A stretch of 64,000 nt of DNA. Source: Cotesia glomerata. Lineage: Eukaryota > Arthropoda > Insecta > Hymenoptera > Braconidae. The translations under genes were made by a program, and so were the position numbers. The stretch is from the NCBI RefSeq assembly GCF_020080835.1, contig NC_058165.1:8935813-8999812 (forward strand). Direction: 5' to 3'. Under the pieces are notes generated by a model. That model saw only the letters and a program-made list of their open reading frames with translations, ran no database searches and had not been told where the DNA came from. The first letter of the stretch is position 1. Every line of letters begins with the position of its first letter. Below, piece after piece: positions 11,901 to 25,737 of the stretch.

Positions 11901-14900
11901 CGCAGATACGTCAAGAAATAATTTAAAAAATGTTGTTTAGATTTATTTATATGTAATTTCGAAGGTGTCCATTTATGTGTAGCTTAACTGATCAAAATAG
12001 TCCAGGTATATAGCCCGGGCTTGGACGCTGTGGAAAATAATGGTACAAATAAAAAACCACAAAAACCTTTTTTATATCAGGCGTAGGTTGAAAATGATAA
12101 TTTTAACACGAATGACACGAGAAATTTTAAAGCGTGGGAGTAAATTATCATTTTTAACAATTTAAATTTTAATGATAAATAAAAAAAACCGACATTTATA
12201 TTCTCACGTGTTGTACACCTGTACAATATAATAATTGTATTCAAAAGCGTATTCATCACTGGGCATTGAAATATTCTTAATTCATAGATCGCCCGGGTCC
12301 CAATAAATGAAAAGAGACAGGTATGCTCACACTCACACATGTTCATCACACATGGACATATGTATTCGATCTATATATACTTGGCGCGAGACACCAAACG
12401 CGAAACACGTTTATTCTGAGTAAGTATCTGAATAAAGAAAAAATAAGAGGTTATTTGTTGGTTATTGAGCTTTATGGGAAGTATGGAGTTTAGTTTTGTT
12501 TGGACAAACGTAAACGAGGAATTGACTTAATATCAACACATATATGGGGAAGGAATGGGTGATTGTGGGCGATGAGAGGGGCGTGTCTTTACTCGTATCG
12601 TATCGGTGTAATAGCCAGTAAACGGTGCTATTATATATTATACATATATTACCTATATACGTTTAAAGAGTACGGTGGCTAAAAATATGTGACGTCATTT
12701 TTTATAACTCCGACCACACCCGGGTGATAAAAAAATTAACGTGTATAAATTGATCAGATTCGTTTCACTAAAGTTGTTGTTATTATGTTCTTTTCATTTA
12801 TTTACTGCCGATTTAACACACGCATTGTAAAAATTAACGCTATAAAACATTTGTTTTTATACGACCCAAACAATCTTGTCTTGACTCTGCATTCGAATAA
12901 ACTCCCGTTGGTCAGTAAACAAAACTTCAACTTTTTTAACCAGAGAAGAAATTTGGTGTAATGAAAAAAGTGATTTGTAGAAACTTTAGGTAAAAATTTT
13001 TTTTTCTCTAAGGTTATTGGAATTTATTGACACTCGGATTCGCACCGATAGATCTTGAATAAATTTAGACATTTATTTAAAACATTTAATTAGCTCAGCA
13101 AACTGATGACAAGATTACAAAAAAGCTGTCAAGCACGCGATGTTAAAAATTCAATTTCAGAAAACACCAATCGATAGATTTCAACAAAAGATCTTAAAAT
13201 GGACATAAACTAAATCGGCGAATAAATATTTATGATGTGATATAATTTATTTAAACGGGCTTTTTTATTATTTAATTCTTGGGCTGGTCTCAAGTCCTTA
13301 GTCTTTAGTTCTAGTGATTTAATATAATCCTTGGCTGCGGTTTGTGACCGTTTACGGTTCTCTAGCTCCCGTGTTCACTCGGCTCGAGACGAACGGAACT
13401 AACCAAGATTTTCCTCGATCGATAAAGCTCCAGATCGGTTTTATTCCACTCTCGCACCGGTTCTGTCTTCTGCTGCTGGGTAATACAACATCTACCATAC
13501 AGCATATAGGATGCCTACTAATATTATACTCGTTACTCTTATTTTATTATTTTACTCTTTCGTATCGGACGTTCCTTGCGAGCCGATATTCCTGGCGATG
13601 GAGATGAACAAGAATAAGTATATAACTATAGGACTTGAATAACATCAAGAGCAAAAGTACTTTTCGTTTTACTAAGAGCAAGAAGAATAAAAGTCTAAAT
13701 AAAAACACCAGGAATAAAAATTGACGTCCACATACACACGTTGCAGGCAGTAATTGAGCTCTTGGCGTATTCAATGGCGTCTTTTTCACTGCGTACGCAA
13801 CTTTTAAAAGAAGAATAAGAGTCAAAAAGAATAAGAAAAAACGGAGATGAAGAAAAAGAAGAAGCTGAGGGAGTCTGTCCATGACTACCAGTAACCAGAA
13901 GACGCCGCGATGCGCGACACTACAATAAAGTCGATGACGAGTGACGACAATACTGGCTTAGTATAATTTCAAAGTTAATTAATAGAAGGGGTTCACTTGC
14001 CAATACTTATGAGTCCCCTCTTACAGGTATACCCTACTGACAAAGGATTCAACAAAAAGGGTTGCGTGGGACACGCAAATCATTCCCAAATGTCGGTTTA
14101 ATTTTATTCAAAATTTATTAATGCAAGTGCCCTAAATGTCGATTAATTATAAAACACACCGGTTTTACTTCTGTCGTTACGTTACTTTTAACTCCTTTGC
14201 AATAACTCTCTGCATTACGTATTCATCAAAAGAAATCCATTTTATATTATTCAACAAAGGGTATAATTCCACGCTACCAATATTTTTCGCTTCTATCAAA
14301 ACCCGACAATGGAAACTTTGCATGACGGTTTTCTTTTTCGGACTCGTGGAACCAAGTTACAAGATTCACAAGGAACAAGCCAAAACTAAAGCTAAAGACA
14401 AAGAAAAAAAGGAATAAACGACCACCATCTGTGGGTATATATAAAAACAATGAAAATTCACCACCTGCCATTTCTTCTTTCTCTGTAATTACAATGAAAT
14501 TATGTTTGCTACGCTAAAAACATCCCATTACAAGTTACATTAAACTAGCTTTAAGATAAGTTATTTAAAAGCTGCTTACACTTTGCACGAGCTGTTAAAA
14601 CTTTGATAATTATGGCGCAGTTAATTACCCTATTACGAGCGATAAGCTTCGTATTTGTTAATTTATTGGTGGTTTTGGTGAAACATAGGAATTCCTGAAA
14701 TATTTTTAGTATTCATCGATAATTATGTTTTGGATCAAACCGACAGTAGTCAATTATTCCATCTATTAAATCAAAAGTATGCGCGGAAACCATGATTCGA
14801 TTAACTGCTTTTGAGTGTTAAAGTACTGAAGATTGCCAAAAACGGTAAATAGATCTCTTCCATTTTAAAAGGTGAAGTATCCGTGAATAGACACTGCCGT

Positions 14901-15020
14901 AATGAATGGGTAAAAATATATAAACAAGGTTGTCATTGTTATAACCGTTGTATAGGATCACTAGTGTTTCTCGTTTAAAATCGTTGGTACAAACTGGTAG
15001 CTGTGGTGATAGAGCTAACA

Positions 15021-15065
15021 GAGGTAGAGGTAGATGCAGATGCAGAGGTAGAAGTGGAGGTCCAG
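15021..15065 (+). repeat. Imperfect GAGGTA/GATGCA hexamer array
   Basis: GAGGTA, GATGCA and related hexamers repeat with a 6-bp period, giving a Glu/Val-rich frame with no homology. It is followed by CCAGTAG doublets. Confidence 0.6.
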
Positions 15066-15497
15066 CCAGTAGCCAGTAGTGGTGAAGGTATTACTATATC
15101 CATAGTTCGGACGAGTAAAATAGAGATACTGTTAGCTCTTTGTGGCATAGTCCGCGGTTCTCGCAACAGTTGCCTCTTTGATACGTTCCACGGACCAATG
15201 GGTTCGCGCTTCATTTTTCACGTAACACCACCCTTGAATAATGCCTACCTACAATCGTGGCATCCTACTTGACTGCCGCTTACTACTCTCGTTTTCCTGT
15301 TGTATACATTATCTATTATGCCCTTCTACTTTGCCCTCTCTTTCTGTACTGTGCTGTACTGGTTCTGCGACCGCTAACACTGAGCTCCAACGTGGTAATT
15401 ACTTTTTTTACCACGATATTTTTTCATCACTAAAGTGTTAATGTTATTTCCAGTGGCCTTGACGTTCTTTGTTTAAGCCTTTTTGTTTCTCCAACAG

Positions 15498-15622
15498 TAG
15501 ATTCTCCGAATGTGTACGCAATAAATGAGGATAACAATAGTAATAGTAATGCTAATGATGAGGATCAGAATAATGATGATGATAAGGATAAGACGACTTT
15601 GAATCTGACTCTGACTCTTCAG
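15498..15622 (+). other. Ab initio exon candidate, Asn/Asp-rich
   Basis: The acceptor TTTTGTTTCTCCAACAG is followed by 125 nt open in one frame, ending CTTCAG|GTACAT. The open frame encodes an Asn/Asp-rich peptide (NSNANDEDQNNDDDKDK) from GAT/AAT repeats. It needs a phase-1 upstream exon. Joined to the phase-0 pan exon it would read TAG at once, so it cannot simply continue pan. It may be a chance feature of low-complexity DNA. Confidence 0.12.
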
Positions 15623-16893
15623 GTACATTAGACAATTTTAACAAAAACTGTTTACGAGCGATATTAATCCTCAGTGATTGTAAGCTCGTTTGCACTTCGA
15701 CTGCCTCGAAAAACAGAGACCTTGCTTAATAAGGATGAATTACACTGTATACAGTGCCGTGTGGGCATCAACAGTTAGTTAACGTGTCTATGTTGTTTAT
15801 AACGCCGGTTATCAAACAGGTAATTGTGATTTAATTACTATTATTATCATACATAACTAATGCTTTTGTGATTACTTAATTCTGTGTGAATACCACATAA
15901 CTTTGTTTTCTCAAAGCCAATACTTAATCCAATTGAGAATTTCTAACTCGTCTCTAATATCTACTCAATTCAAAGATTCGTTCAAAATAGAAGACAAAAA
16001 GATCCTGATATAATGTCTAAAGTCTAGACATAAAAACCACACTCTTTTAACCAAGCATTAAAGATTTGTTGTACTTAAAAACCCGTCGCGAATAATATCT
16101 CTTTTTAGATTTTTTCTTCTACTCATTAATTTTGTCATCGATTTACGATAACTCGATCTAGGTGACAAAGAATTTTGTCTGATTGCATGACTCAGTTCTC
16201 TGGAATTGAGTCTTTTTTATCATCATATAAACAGATTCACAGGCTGGTGCTGATTTTTATTCTGATGAGAACATTTCATTTTAGGTTCAGGCTTTGACTT
16301 AATCACATGTCGTATATAATGAGAATTTTTATCGGGCATCGCACTTATTTCCGACCAACAGTCCCCCATGGATGAGATATAAATATGTGTTTTCTAAATG
16401 ACATGGGAAGAGAATTCAGGTCTTGGATCTTCTGAAGCCACCGAAGCAACATCAATTAGTAAAACGCACGTGTGCCTGTTACTATTCAAATTATTAAAAT
16501 GAAATAAAAAAAGTTTAAAGTAAATGAACCTCGTTTATTTATATTCGTCTACCAATATAGCTATATATAATGTATAGGCGCTAAATATACATAGTTAATC
16601 GACATACGAATGTATAAAATATAATATAATGTGTGGATATGTGATGTTCTCGATAAAATAACTACTCAATTAGTTTGCGTGACGCTATCATTTAGAGTGT
16701 GATGCGACCGCCAATGAGGATAGTTTGTGAGATCCGCAAGTCTGCGTCCTATCTCCTATCTCTTGAGTCCTCAGCCACAGTTGAACCTCTCTTGAGAGGA
16801 GAGTTTAGCTCTGTTGTTGATTCTCTCATTCGTATAGTGTAGTGTGGTATGCCACGGATAGAAATCGTTTCGTTTGGTCTGTATTATATAGTA

Positions 16894-16924
16894 GATCGTG
16901 GATCGTGGACCGTGGATGATCGTG
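16894..16924 (+). repeat. 7-bp tandem repeat GATCGTG
   Basis: GATCGTG, GATCGTG, GACCGTG, then GAT and another GATCGTG. Confidence 0.75.
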
Positions 16925-19900
16925 GGGCGCTTATAGTACGGCGGTGTTGCCATGCCTCGCGCACGCACCAAATATTTGACGCTAACCATCGGTGAAACAC
17001 GCTTGTTCCCTCCGGTTTACTAGCCAGCTCGAAAACATCGGCGCCCCTTGTTATTTGCATGTCCCTATAACACATACTCCAACACACACTCCACACATTC
17101 GGAGTTTATGCCTCGTAACGTACTATTTTCAATTTAACTACCTTTTTCTTTTTTTTTCTTTTTCTAACCTTTCATTTAAACTCTCCTCACAAATTTAACT
17201 ATTTTTTTTTTTTCGATTCTCAAAAGTTTTTTCAACTAAATTCTAGTACTACTTTTTTAAATATTTGTCTGTAAAAAAAAATTTTAAAAATGTGTTGGCG
17301 TGTGTGTATGTGTGTTTAAACTTTATTTGACCTGAAAGAAGGCTTTGTTTTCTTTATTGAAAAATAAGGTAAATGCTTATGCGATATCTCTTCTTAAGAA
17401 GGTTCGTGACGAGAATAATTTGAAAACAACAAACGCAAAATTATGAAAACCCTGGTGGTGTATTATAGTAGTCGATTTACGAGCTATGGTTGCTCGAATA
17501 CGCCGGATGCGCTGATGATTCGTTACGCCTTGCTTTAGCTCGAGTCTTAACTTTACTCTCAACTTCTCCCAGCTCCAGCTACAGCATAAGCAGTGTAAGT
17601 GTTGTTATAGCTCAGTCTTATTCTCGATGGTCTTGTACTGGGTTGCTTGTAAGAGAGCTAACATCATAACAGCACAACGCTAAGAGGGAGAAAAGATGTA
17701 AGAAGGTCGTAATTTTCGCATTCCCTTCTTCAACTTGAGGCCTCGTCGTTCATCGGATATATAAGCTTGCTAAAATAGCTTGAGGCATCATCGCCCAGTA
17801 GAATCCAAAACATACAACTCTTCCATCCACTTTTACTCTTTCATTTTTCGAATTGGTTAGTTTATTTTAAAACCTTACTCTCCTGCCAATCTCTATCTGA
17901 TTCATCTAAGATTGTTAGAACCTGTCATGTTTCTATTACTTATGAAATATGCACTACTTAATTACACAATTATACTCCGACAAGAGCTATTTACAACCGA
18001 TAAAAATGTTCTCAAGTCGTTACAAATGAGATACACCACAAAAAGCCAACTTTTAGACTGTCCACTTGACGTGGATCGACCAGCTCTCGGAAGTAATGTA
18101 CTCAGTATCTGCCTTACATCACACATGTAATGTCGGGACACACGTGTGTGTTCTCATTGTCAATGCTCACGCGAAGGAGATTTGTCTGCGTGGAGACTTA
18201 ACGCCGGAAAAAGAGCATTCATATGACGTAGAGCATTCAATGGTGTATGTATGAACCAGCACAGCACACATGGTTGGAAATAGTATGGAATTAGTGTGAA
18301 TATATGAAGATACAGAACCTGAAGCGAAGGGGAATAACAAGAGGGACGATGGATAGTATCCAACAGGGCGAGAGTGTCGCGCATTTAGATAATGCGTACG
18401 CTCTCTTCGCACTCAACTCGTCCGTCGCTCAACCGTAAAAGCCTGAGGCAACAACGACGAACGTCCTTTTATCCTCTTGTACTAACTTTGGTAGCCGTAC
18501 ACAATCCCAGTGCACTCTCATGTCTGTACCTCTCTGGTGTATGTATATATGTTGTATATGTATCACTATAACGTCTGGTTATTGCGACAAGACAGTCGAG
18601 AAAATGTCGTGTGAAGTCTTTCCCATTAACGTTGTGTAATTGCGCAAAAATGTGTGAAATAATGCATACACCCAAAGTTTACCAGATGCTTCTTTCTTAC
18701 AACTATTACACTCTTTATGCTCTTATGCCCATTGCAATCAGACATTACTTTGCTTTATTGCGTACAACAGATCCATCTTAAACTATTACTTACTCTTATG
18801 TATCATCCACGCCGTTTAATTGTGTCATTATAATCATCTCTGTTCACTGAGATGAGATGAGATGGATAAAGTGTTTATGCCATCCCGCTTTAATCTGTAT
18901 TTCAATGGTATAAAGATTTTTTGGGTGAGTGAAAAAATCAGGTCTTTTGACTATGACGGTGACTTTGGGAACTAATGATGATGATAATAACGATGACGAT
19001 GACAGTTATGAGGGGTTGGATGGGAAAATTGATTAGAAAGTAAAATTGAATGGTTTATTATATGGTAATAGTGAATTTGATGATACACATTATCAGAGGG
19101 ATGATGTCAGCAGGCACATGAGCTGAATTTGAAAGTAAAGGTTTGTTTATGTGTATGCTGAGTCTGTATATAGATAATATATGTTATTCGTTTATGGTGA
19201 AAGCGGTTGGCAATTATTCTTCCTCGAAATCCTGAAGGAGAGAGAGAGAAAAGGTATCAACCGATTTCTTATTTGCATGAAAAAGAGTCTGTTCCGAGGC
19301 CAGGTATTGCTATTTGCTGGCCGGTTTTAAATATTTTAGAGCCATCAGTCTGAAGAGGAAGTAGAAAAGATGGAAAAAAACAGTAAGGTGATCGATAAAA
19401 CGGGCAAATATATATATATGTATATGTATATATATATGCTTTATTTTAAGAGTTTTGAATTGTGTTGAAACAAAGATGTTTGATGCTTGACTTTTGAGGT
19501 TGATAAATTGAAGAATTTTTTGAGGGAACTGGGACTGTCAAAGAAGAGAACCAAAATGGAAAAGGGACCGGGATCGGGGTAGATGGGCTAAAGTCTGAGT
19601 GGTTTGATGATAAATGATTTTACGAGTTTGAAATATCTTTCGGGATCGGGAGACAACTAAACAACTCATCGGGTATGCTTTCACGTAATTGCATTCGGCT
19701 CGCCCCGCCTCACCCGATGCTAATATCTAGGGCTCGGTTAACTCACACCTAGCGAAAATCGCAGTAGACAATACAGTTCTATTGTTCTCTATTCAAGACG
19801 TCTAGAGACCCCGACCTCATTGTATTCCTTATAATCCTAAATAAATTATTAATTATACCGTTGCTATAATAAGTGCAGAAAAAAAAGACTAAAAAGAGAA

Positions 19901-20407
19901 CAAAATAAATAAAATGAAACGGCTCGAGCCATGATCAGCTTGATTGCTTCTGGCAGTAAAAAAACCAATGAAATAAAATATGTCATCAATTATCTGAGAT
20001 GACAACCTTGCTCCTTATTTATAAATATTATCTCTACTGAAAAACAATCATTCACCCGAGCAATTTTACTAAAATGTTTACGTTAAACATAAAAAAATAA
20101 AACGAACCCAAGTACTAAATTGAGCCGAAAAAAAATAAAAAATAAAATGATATTAGATTGTATGGTATTAATTCATCATATCCGGTATATTACGTAACAA
20201 GACCGAATAAACGAGTCTGAATCGGTGAAGAAGGAGAATTGGAAGGGAGCTTGATAGAAAGGAAGGAGGCACATCAGCATCAGGAAAAATGAGTTTGGAT
20301 ATGTCGGAGGTGTCTCGTTTCCATGTACGAGTCGAAACGAGGCTCAGAGAGCTGAACACTATCATTTGGCGAATAACCAGAGCCTTGCACAGCCGCGGCT
20401 GGTGTTA

Positions 20408-20573
20408 CAGTCAACGCTCTTTGTATTTGACTCGCCCGTACAGGACCATTCTCTGTATTTGACTCGTCCTTGTCCATAAGAGCTGTGTAAAATCGTCAAA
20501 TACAGAGGAAGAATGTGGTCAAATACAGAGAGCGGTCAAATACAGAGAGGTCCAATACAGAGAGCGTCGACTG
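20408..20573. mobile_element. 166-bp MITE with pogo/mariner-like terminal inverted repeats
   Basis: The left end starts CAGTCAACGCTCTTTG just after a TA (20406-20407). The right end, reverse-complemented, starts CAGTCGACGCTCTCTG just before a TA (20574-20575). The two termini match over about 24 bases with three mismatches. The 13-mer CTCTGTATTTGAC (or a one-base variant) occurs six times: forward at 20419 and 20451, reverse at 20495, 20518, 20535 and 20550. TA target duplication and a CAGTC-type terminus fit the Tc1/mariner-pogo group. There is no coding capacity, so it would depend on a transposase elsewhere. Such an array of subterminal copies is often a transposase-binding arrangement; that role is inferred. 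Confidence 0.8.
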
Positions 20574-22361
20574 TAGTGTTGTGGAGGAAAGAAGACCAAG
20601 AAGGGTCCCGTTAGTTTAGGGTCAAAACTCCTCTTTCTCCATCCTTGTTTTAGGCTTCACCTGATGGATCCAGCGGTCACCCCCGCGACCCAGTCCCTTC
20701 TTGGTGAAGATTCGTCTCACCCTTCCTCGCCTCTACCACCGTTTCTCATCTTGTTCAGGACGAAGGCCGAGTAGGCTCCTTCTTCCCAGAGTCAGGTACA
20801 GGTATAATGTATAATATAACCTATGCCAGGGAAGCAAGCACCTTGGTCCACAGTCTCAACTTCTTATTCTCTTCTCTCTTGTTGTTTTACTTTTTTGTTC
20901 CTTCTATCATTTTTTACTTTTACCTCCTTTTTCTTTCAGCCTTATTCTTTTTCTTTATAAAAGAACGAAGAGAGGTTATTTATTGCGGGTTTGGCGTTTT
21001 TATTGGATTTACACAACTTAAATACCCGCGTGAGACGTTGCCTACTGGCGTCAACATAAATATTGTATTTTCAGAAACGAAGAACCGGGTGAGAATGGGT
21101 ATGTATTGGAAATAAATAACACCACACTACTCGTTTATATCTACAAATACATCCTGTGTATAGAGTGTCTCTTCGATTAACGCTAAACGTGGATGAGATA
21201 CGATGAGCACCGCTGTATCAAATTTCCGAGCCTGACTTGTGGTCAGCGTTGTAAAATACCCGTACATTCATCGCCCCCCTCCCCACACACACATGTACAA
21301 ATGTACAAAAAAATAAATAAAATAACCATTGGATTATAATTCTCTCAAAGTTCACTCCTTTAATGAAATTTATTTTCTTGTTTGCGCCACGCGTTACCGG
21401 CCCCTTAACTCGCAACGGATCGTTATACTCTCTTTTCCTTCACAGAGTGTCGGCCGATAAATAATAACGATAAAGTGAGAGAAATAATAAAAATGCATCG
21501 TATTGCTGGCATATATCCCCCATCATGTACACTATACACCGTACACTGCACACATGAGTTCATTGAAATCTCAAGACACTCGAGAATGCGTCTGAATTAT
21601 TTTTTGCTTCACTCTGGTAGACGTACGTTATATTCGTAACCACGATAATCGCCTTCTTATCTACCGGGTAACAACGTGTAGGCATTCATCCGTCATCCAG
21701 TAGCTCTCTCGCTTCCACTTAAAACAAGTTCTTGGGTTGACTAGAGCTGGTAGATGGTGTGGGAGGTCCGACCCTTAAACTCCCGGCCCCTACTTGTCAA
21801 TTCAGCTTTTCTTCGCACATTGTCCGCCATTGCTTCTATGCTACTAGGCATATACAATATATACATCACATAGACGAGCATGTCTCTACTCGGACATTGA
21901 GCGAAAAGTTGAGCCCTCGACCACTAGAGAGTGAGACGGATAGGGAATAGGAGAACATACTCTGACTATGCTTCTGTGCTTCTCTCACTTCACTTGTAGG
22001 ACCAGGGTCGCGGAATGCTGTGGAAATCGATTGGCCAATTATAGTTCCGCCGCCTACTTCACCCTTTAGTAGTTCCCCAATCGATTGGTGGCTGGTGAGC
22101 TTTAACCTCAACCTTTACATCCATATCTTCATTCATATCTACATCATAAGCATCAGCACCGGCATCGGCCCAAGGAGGTTACTTGTAATGATAATACGCC
22201 TTAGCGTGGGAAGAGTAACTCTTTGATTCACTCGAACTAATTCTCTCGACCTTGCTCTCAATTACGCCAGAAAGTCTTCATGTTCAGTGTTAAAAGTCAC
22301 GCGATCAAAATGAAACCCATTTCAACAAGTGTTGATTTGATTAATAAAATTCTAACTTATT

Positions 22362-22393
<32 letters not shown>
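22362..22393 (+). repeat. (CAT)n microsatellite
   Basis: About ten CAT units, followed by a TTA-rich run to about 22430. Confidence 0.9.
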
Positions 22394-24208
22394 TTTATTG
22401 TTATTACTATCATTATTATTATTATTATTTCTCACAGTGCAACGATAGTCTTCTTGCGATTGTATCATATAATTTTGAAAATAGAAAATAAAGTAAAGGT
22501 TTATCGGTGACATACAATATATACAATAAATAGATAACGATACCAGAGTCTAAATAAACCTTGGATTTATTTATCGAACCAGCGGACATCGGTGTCTTGA
22601 TAAAGAAGACCGTTTACCAGAAAGAAAGACCGAGACGCCTACGCTGGCGACTTGTCTGCATCGATACATAGCTTACATTATTACGATAACAATTGTACCC
22701 TGTAAGACGTGTCGAGAGAATGGTTAATAAAACAAAAAACAAAAACAGAATGTGAAAGAGAAAGAGAGCTGGAATGCGCCCGGAAGTTCCGCTGATTCGA
22801 TTATCATATCAACTTATCGTGTCGGCACTCTTGTTTGTCCGGTCACGTAACCTCAAACATCCATACATAATATTAGTAATATAGAACAATAAAGCATGCT
22901 ATGATTATGAATTGATACATTTAATTATGATCAAGCCTTATAGTTTGTAGATACTATCTCGGTAATAAATATTACGTGCTGCTGTCTACGTCCCTGATAC
23001 TCATGTACAGTATCGAGGCGTTAAATTTTACCAGTAGAGAGCTGAATAAATTTTAAAGACTAAAGACAATAGCATAAAGAATAAGGTGATCCTTGTTACC
23101 GACTCATAGTCTAATTTCTATGCAAATCACTGAGAACGAAGGACCAAAATATGTCAAGCCAGTAGATAAAATGAGAGTGATTGATGACGTAAATAACAAA
23201 TGATAAAAAGAAGAGGGTTCGCAAAAAAGACAACTACAGCCCTGCGACATCTTGTCCTTCTGTCTCTCACTCGTACTCGGTTGGGCACATACACTTATAC
23301 TTGGATATATTAGAGTTAGCTTCAGTGTAGAGTATATCACAGTGTAGTGTGGCGGAGAACCTCTAGATAATGGCAATAAGGACTCTGGTCTCTCTCAACT
23401 CAGAGACCGGACGTGATTTAAGGGGTTCTCAACCAGTCTGGTGTTTTGGATACAAATACAACACTGAGAAGAGAGTTAAAACCGGCGGGAGCCGATGATG
23501 AGCTCATGCACTATGTGAGGGACGTGAGGCGGTGCGTTGTCACGTGCCACCGACTCGTTAACTGCCCTAACGACTAACGACCAGACCAGAGATTCGCGCG
23601 TCGTGGTTTAATCGATAATTGGACAATGGAAATTCAGTCTTGACAGCAATTATCATAAGGATAAAGCAACATACTACGTATTACATATATTATACCTCAC
23701 CTCCTTACCACATATGTACTCAGTACCGTCGACATGTTTGAGTTATATTTATGTAGGGTACTAAAAGCCTTCTTTAATCCGTGCCGTCGTAGACGGTACT
23801 GTACCAATGGGTATACTGCACATCTTGCAGACGCGATGAATAACAAATCGACTCGCCCAAAGACTCCTCGACCAATTCTCCGGTCACGTCGATCCGATTC
23901 TCGACTAAGAGACGAGAAAATAAGACTTGGGTTGCTTTATAACTTACATACACACAGCATATATGTTTGCCACGGTCTTTAGAGCACACTAGTAATTCTA
24001 ATTCTCAAACACAAGTATTCAAGTTCTTGGAAATTTAACGTGACTGCCATGCTGAATGAATTCGTAAAACTTTTACAAAACTATCGCTCAGAGATAAACA
24101 TATAAACTTATCAACAATCACAAGATAATGTCAATATAATTTTGATTTTTCAATCATCATCCAAAGTAAGAGTGTCCCGCATAGATGTAAGGTGATCGAT
24201 TATCTCGA

Positions 24209-24217
24209 GATCAAAGC
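24209..24217 (-). promoter_or_regulatory. TCF/LEF binding-site match
   Basis: GATCAAAGC on the + strand is GCTTTGATC on the minus strand, an exact SCTTTGATS match, 0.8 kb upstream of the first ratchet-like site. Confidence 0.2.
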
Positions 24218-24985
24218 AACCACTAGCTCCGTGACTCTCTTACGTGGTTAATTTATTAACAATAAGTATATTATAGCCTCAGTCGTACCTGATTCCACCT
24301 ACTTAGATTCAGACACTTGTCTTGTTAAACACAAGCACTTATGCGGAAACTCCATCCCATGATAACAGTCTCATTATCTCAAAAGTAAATTATATTAAAA
24401 ATTATCTTCTCCATACATTTAAGCTTTGAGTTTAATCTTAATTGCCGCTATTAATTAATGTAAATGTTTTGCTGCGTAATTTAACGTAAACTACCGGTTG
24501 ACGTGTCCCATAAAAATTAACTTCTGTGCGTTTTTTTCTTTTTTTTTTTATTCTTACAGTGGAATAAGAACTCATTATTTTGATTTCTACGCCACTGAGT
24601 ATCAGAAGGGCTCATTATCCTTATTGAAAACCGGCTTTTTTCGTGAATTTTATTATATCGAGTAATGGGTCTGCTCCTCTTCATCACGTTATACGCTTGC
24701 ATCACTAAAAAGACTGGATACTTTGGTTTTAGCAACGAAATGAGCCTCGTATAACCGTGATAAAATATGACAGCCAACCTTCTTCTTATTTTTTTCTTCT
24801 TCTTCTTTTATAGACATATTGTATATATCTCGGGTCTGGTCTTTTTCTTTACCTCATTTACTTGATCAGAATTCACCGTGAAAAAGAATAACGTGCCATG
24901 ATTCTCAAGTACCCTATTATAATTTATAAATACACTAAATTTACTCTCCAATTGAATGTTTTATACACACATAACATAATGTATG

Positions 24986-25012
24986 ATTTTATTATTTTTG
25001 TTTCAGGTGAGT
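24986..25012 (+). promoter_or_regulatory. Candidate recursive (ratchet) splice site 1
   Basis: A T-rich pyrimidine tract leads to TTTGTTTCAG, with the AG at 25005-25006, followed immediately by the donor GTGAGT from 25007. No exon lies between them. In insects, zero-nucleotide exons of this form let long introns be removed stepwise: the upstream exon first joins at the AG, regenerating a donor that is used for the next step. This site is on the same strand as the pan exon, 16.1 kb downstream of its donor, where such a site would be expected to act. The motif is seen directly; use in splicing is inferred. Confidence 0.62.
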
Positions 25013-25686
25013 GCTTATCAGTTTATCTAAATTATCGATTGTAAACCAGATTACATTCTACCACACGAGTAAGTTTTACACTCTTTGATTAATCTCTTGA
25101 GCATATACAACATTCAAAAGCATTCAATTCACAAATACCCAAACATAAATATGTATATCATTAATATTTGACAGGCAGTTAAAGTTAGTCGTTGCCCTAC
25201 TAGTGTAGTATATATCCACAAGTAAGTATCCCAAATAGAACACTTGCCAGATACAATAGACTGGTGTGATATAATAGATGTAGTGGGCTCAGCGGGGTGG
25301 GCCACTAAAGCCATAAGCAGAAATAATAACGTGTATAATACTCTCAGTGGCTTGCTCTGTATATTATATTAAATAAATATGACACGCGTGTAATACGACT
25401 GTTAGAAGAGGCGCGGTCGACCCCATTTGCACCCCATCAATCGCATGCGGTTGTCTATCCCCCTCGGCAGTAAGCCCCCTGCCATCCCCCCTTACCCTTA
25501 CTCTTCTTCCCCCGAACGGCCGCAACATGACCACTATCCATTCATGTTAATGCTGGGAACCGGTACATATTACTCAGAGGCTTGAATTTTCGCATCTACG
25601 ATGATATTCAAAATACAACACATTGCTTATCATCGTCATTATCCTCATTGTCATCCTATCTCTTTGTTCTCCAAACTATTATGCAG

Positions 25687-25737
25687 CAATGCGATTGTAG
25701 GATCAATATCATATCACCCGATATCGAATTACTCAAG
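25687..25737 (+). other. Ab initio 51-nt cassette exon candidate
   Basis: TTGTTCTCCAAACTATTATGCAG precedes 17 open codons (QCDCRINIISPDIELLK) and the donor CAAG|GTAAAT. Both ends are phase 0, matching the end of the pan exon, so inclusion would keep that frame open. It lies 680 bp after the first ratchet-like site. No homology is recognised. Confidence 0.15.

Larger units (their letters stand above)
8903..25006 (+). other. Long pan intron, first segment (donor to first ratchet site)
   Basis: About 16.1 kb lie between the pan exon donor and the zero-length splice junction at 25006/25007. No protein domain is visible in any frame. Contents seen: a 166-bp pogo-like MITE (20408-20573), a GAGGTA-type imperfect hexamer array (15021-15065), a 7-bp tandem array (16894-16924), a CAT trinucleotide run (22362-22393), one consensus TCF site on the minus strand (24209-24217), and one ab initio exon candidate (15498-15622). 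The rest is unremarkable AT-rich intronic DNA. That this is intron rests on the intact exon donor at its left end and the absence of any later pan exon. Confidence 0.6.

Noticed and set aside
15003..15272. Glu/Val-rich 89-codon frame
   Set aside because: Its first third translates an imperfect GAGGTA/GATGCA repeat and it has no ATG start; the rest shows no homology.
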